From an uncultured Oscillospiraceae bacterium (GTDB lineage Bacteria > Bacillota > Clostridia > Oscillospirales > Acutalibacteraceae), in contig UQRL01000018.1 in assembly GCA_900543555.1 (NCBI GenBank), positions 1-43,762 of the forward strand: a stretch of DNA of 43,762 nucleotides, given 5' to 3'. The translations under genes were made by a program, and so were the position numbers. Numbering within the stretch: the stretch's first letter is position 1; every line of letters starts with the position of its first letter. A model generated the notes under the pieces. It did no database searches. It saw only the letters and a program-made list of their open reading frames with translations, and was not told the origin of the DNA. Shown piece by piece: positions 41,938 to 43,762 of this stretch.

Positions 41938-43215
41938 TTATTGTTCTTCCGCCGCCTCAGAGAGCTCTTTCTTGTACAGGTATTTCTCCACATCCTCCAC
42001 GATGTTCTGGGGAATCTTCCGCTCCACGGGCACCAGGGCGGCGTTCGCCATCTCTTTGCCGAACTCCAGCACAATGCGGGTGGTCTTCTCCAGCATATCC
42101 GCCGAAAGGAAGGAGAGGGTGTCGAACCGGTCGTGTATGTAGGCCGCCCCGGGGGCGCCGTCCCGGCTGAAGTTCACCCCGGGCACGCCGCTGTCCGCAA
42201 AGGGGATGCTGTCGCTGGAATAGATGCCCTGCTTCACCTCGGCTGCAAAGCCGTGGATCTTCACAAAGTACTCCAGATAGGAGGCAAGGGCCTTCTCCGC
42301 CGTGGCGGTAATGCGGTCCACCCCCAGCACCGGGCCGCCCACGTCCACGTTGATCATCAGCTTGTGGGCTTCCAGCTCCTCCTTGTGGGCCTTCACATAG
42401 GCCCAGCTGCCCTCCAGGCCGATCTCCTCGCTGCCGTACCACACGAACTTTAAAGTGCGCTTGGGGGGATTCTCCGCGAAATAGCGCAGCACCTCCATGT
42501 TGATGACGCTGCCCGCGCCGTTGTCGTACACGCCCTTGGAAAAGTCCACCGAGTCGTAGTGGGCGCCGAAGGAGACGATCTCCTCGGGCTTCTCGGTGCC
42601 CAGCACCGTGGCGATCACGTTGTGAGAGGTCCACTCCTCGGTGCGGCCCTTCAGCACCAGGCGGGCCTTGCAGGCGCCCTTGCGCACCATGTCGATGGCG
42701 TCCAGCACCCGGATGTGCACCATGGGCACGTTGCCAAAGGCCCGCAGGGTGCGGCGCAGCTTCCGGGTGGAGAGGTCGGTCTCCTCCCGCCTGTCCCGCA
42801 GCTGGCCCTCCATGGTGACGATGCCCGCCACCCCGGCCTTCATCAGCTTCCGAAACAGGGGCACCCGCATGTAGCCGTTCACCAGCACGATCTTGCCCCG
42901 GGCATCGCTCAGGCTCACGTCGTCGGCGTTCTCCACATAGAGGAAGGGGGCCTCCAGCCCCTCTTCCGGGGTGTTCTGGGCGCACTGATAGCCCGTGACG
43001 GGGATCTCCTGCTGGAAGGGCTCCAGAATCTCCAGCGTTGCCTCCTCCACAATGCCCTGCTCAATCTCAAAGGGTTGGATGATGGCGGGCACGCCTAGTT
43101 TATCGCACTCTTCCTTCAAGATCTGGGCGGCTTTCTCCTCCTCAGGAGAGCCGGCAATGCGGGTAAAGCCGATCTTTTCCAGCAGCTCCATTTCCCGCTT
43201 CCCACAAATTTCCAT
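41938..43215 (-). CDS. M28-family zinc metallopeptidase (aminopeptidase type)
   Basis: A 425-residue protein. The C-terminal half has the M28 metal-ligand pattern: His and Asp in FGAHYDSVD, Asp in YDNGAGSVINMEVL, the Glu pair in WYGSEEIGLEGSW, Asp in INVDVGGP, and a late His in AAYIHDRFDTLSF. An inserted protease-associated (PA)-like segment lies around residues 90-200. There is no signal peptide, so it probably acts in the cytosol on imported or internal peptides. GGAGG precedes the ATG. It is monocistronic, with its own promoter and a terminator-like hairpin in the leader. Confidence 0.88.
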   Translation of the reverse strand: MEICGKREMELLEKIGFTRIAGSPEEEKAAQILKEECDKLGVPAIIQPFEIEQGIVEEATLEILEPFQQEIPVTGYQCAQNTPEEGLEAPFLYVENADDVSLSDARGKIVLVNGYMRVPLFRKLMKAGVAGIVTMEGQLRDRREETDLSTRKLRRTLRAFGNVPMVHIRVLDAIDMVRKGACKARLVLKGRTEEWTSHNVIATVLGTEKPEEIVSFGAHYDSVDFSKGVYDNGAGSVINMEVLRYFAENPPKRTLKFVWYGSEEIGLEGSWAYVKAHKEELEAHKLMINVDVGGPVLGVDRITATAEKALASYLEYFVKIHGFAAEVKQGIYSSDSIPFADSGVPGVNFSRDGAPGAAYIHDRFDTLSFLSADMLEKTTRIVLEFGKEMANAALVPVERKIPQNIVEDVEKYLYKKELSEAAEEQ

Positions 43216-43243
43216 GGTAGATTTCCTCCTTCGTTCTGTCCTA

Positions 43244-43280
43244 TAGAAAAAGCCCAGCGGTGCTCCCGCCGCCGGGCCTT
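43244..43280 (-). terminator. Terminator-like hairpin in the M28 leader
   Basis: On the minus strand, GCCCGGCGG pairs with CCGCTGGGC (one G-U pair) around an 8-base loop, followed by TTTTT. It begins within about 10 bases of the predicted transcription start, so it can only act as an early attenuator or as the terminator of a transcript entering from upstream. Confidence 0.55.
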
Positions 43281-43290
43281 TGCACTTTTA

Positions 43291-43319
43291 GTTATATCAC
43301 TTTAACCGGATGAAGTCAA
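43291..43319 (-). promoter_or_regulatory. Promoter of the M28 peptidase gene
   Basis: On the minus strand, TTGACT (43314-43319), 17 bp, TATAAC (43291-43296). Confidence 0.75.
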
Positions 43320-43339
43320 GGGATTTGACCACTTGAAAA

Positions 43340-43518
43340 AAGTTTGTGAGGAAGTTGCCAAAAAAGCTAGGTTTTATGCGGGTTTCCGAACTTCCTCACA
43401 TGAGGGAGTTGCCAGCCGGTTTGAGGGACTTGACGCTTCAATTCCCTCACCTGGGGGAGTTGCCAAACCCGCATAAACACTGGGTTTTCAGCCAACTTCC
43501 TCATTTCCCTTTCTCAAG
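43340..43518. repeat. Palindromic scaffold-and-word element, copy B
   Basis: Same scaffold as copy A (8205-8376): AGGTTTTAT (43369-43377) and ACCCGCATAAACACTGG (43467-43483), then ATTTCCCTTTCTCAAGCC. The internal word is GAGG(A/G)AGTTG, in seven copies: plus at 43348-43359, 43402-43413, 43423-43434 (variant) and 43453-43464; minus at 43389-43397, 43440-43448 and 43494-43502. Adjacent opposite copies form hairpins, and the outermost pair closes the whole element together with the scaffold arms. Confidence 0.75.
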
Positions 43519-43680
43519 CCGCCCAGTGCCTGGGCACTCAAGTCGCGAACGCCGCTTTAGAGCGGCGGAGCTGGCTGAGAGCCGCTAGCTCAAAAGCCCG
43601 CGCTCAGGGTCCGTGACCGGACAGGACAAGCCGCCTTCTTGCGTTCCGCAAGGGCGGGTCCCTCCACGCAAGTTGGGTGG
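43519..43680 (+). repeat. GC-rich modular linker of composite repeat R6
   Basis: It holds the 30-base module identical to 126-155 (at 43522-43551), then AAAAGCCCGCGCTC, then the 22-base module identical to 162-183 (at 43609-43630). It also carries the hairpin CTTGCG/CGCAAG. The two modules are in the opposite order to that in R1. No coding potential was recognised. Confidence 0.7.
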
Positions 43681-43762
43681 AGACAAGTAAAAGTTTCGTC
43701 CACCTTTTCAAAGGTGGTGGGGTTTGGGGTGAAACCCCAAGACCTTACAGGGGTGCGGGGGG
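43681..43762 (+). repeat. Dispersed hairpin repeat, arm R6 (cut by window end)
   Basis: AGACAAGTAAAAGTTTCG, hairpin 1 CCACCTTT/AAAGGTGG (43700-43717), hairpin 2 TTGGGGT-gaa-ACCCCAA (43724-43740), then ACCTTACAGGGGTGCGGGG. The inverted partner arm would lie beyond the window. Confidence 0.75.

Noticed and set aside
43340..43518. CRISPR array
   Set aside because: The repeated word alternates in orientation, is about 10 bases long and has irregular spacing. There are no unique spacers and no cas genes.
43346..43588. An 80-codon open frame on the plus strand through repeat element B
   Set aside because: It has no convincing ribosome binding site and is made of the repeated word and scaffold. 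The palindromic DNA structure explains the pattern better than a protein, and copy A does not keep the frame.

Overview
The window is GC-rich, densely coded bacterial DNA with strong GGAGG-type ribosome binding sites, many GTG/TTG starts, a FabK-type fatty acid operon and a CUT1 sugar importer that carries no ATPase gene of its own. This points to a high-GC gut Clostridia lineage (Oscillospiraceae, Flavonifractor/Pseudoflavonifractor-like). The taxon is an inference. I see no rRNA, tRNA, CRISPR array, transposase or prophage gene.

Layout. 1-183: arm of a dispersed hairpin repeat. 184-4628: rRNA methyltransferase and MATE exporter on the minus strand, a divergent Lrp-type regulator, then RlmD. 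4721-14484 (minus): the fatty acid operon fabH-fabK-fabD-fabG-fabF-accB / fabZ-accC-accD-accA, split between accB and fabZ by about 790 bp of repeat DNA and lacking acpP. 14729-16211 (minus): FabG-like reductase and RsmE. 16382-21831 (plus): lipoprotein with FG-GAP-like repeats, response regulator, histidine kinase, DUF1385 membrane protein and PrmC. 21919-31713: a fructan/sucrose locus with a ROK regulator, solute-binding lipoprotein and two permeases on the minus strand, facing two tandem GH32 enzymes and a fructokinase on the plus strand, with an AT-rich 660-bp control region between them. 31868-32347: small lipoprotein. 32463-36573 (minus): spermidine/putrescine importer potA-potB / potC-potD, again split by the repeat. 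36756-38557: recA-recX. 38667-41654: ABC-F protein, P-loop kinase and GNAT protein, with an attenuator-like leader. 41938-43215: M28 peptidase. 43216-43762: its promoter and a second large composite repeat.

How the genes work together. AccABCD makes malonyl-CoA, FabD loads it on ACP (encoded elsewhere), and FabH/F/G/Z/K carry out initiation, elongation and reduction. In the sugar locus the importer is predicted to bring in short fructans or sucrose, cytoplasmic GH32 to cleave them, and fructokinase to phosphorylate the fructose.

Most notable: (1) six arms of a hairpin repeat whose two stems change sequence from copy to copy while keeping their pairing, arranged as inverted pairs inside two operons; (2) two copies of a large palindromic element built on a constant scaffold but filled with a different repeated internal word in each copy; (3) a GH32 paralogue in which the catalytic acid/base Glu is Gln; (4) an ABC-F leader with a 3-codon upstream ORF and a terminator-like hairpin; (5) the same GTATAC-N7-GTATA dyad at two unrelated promoters.
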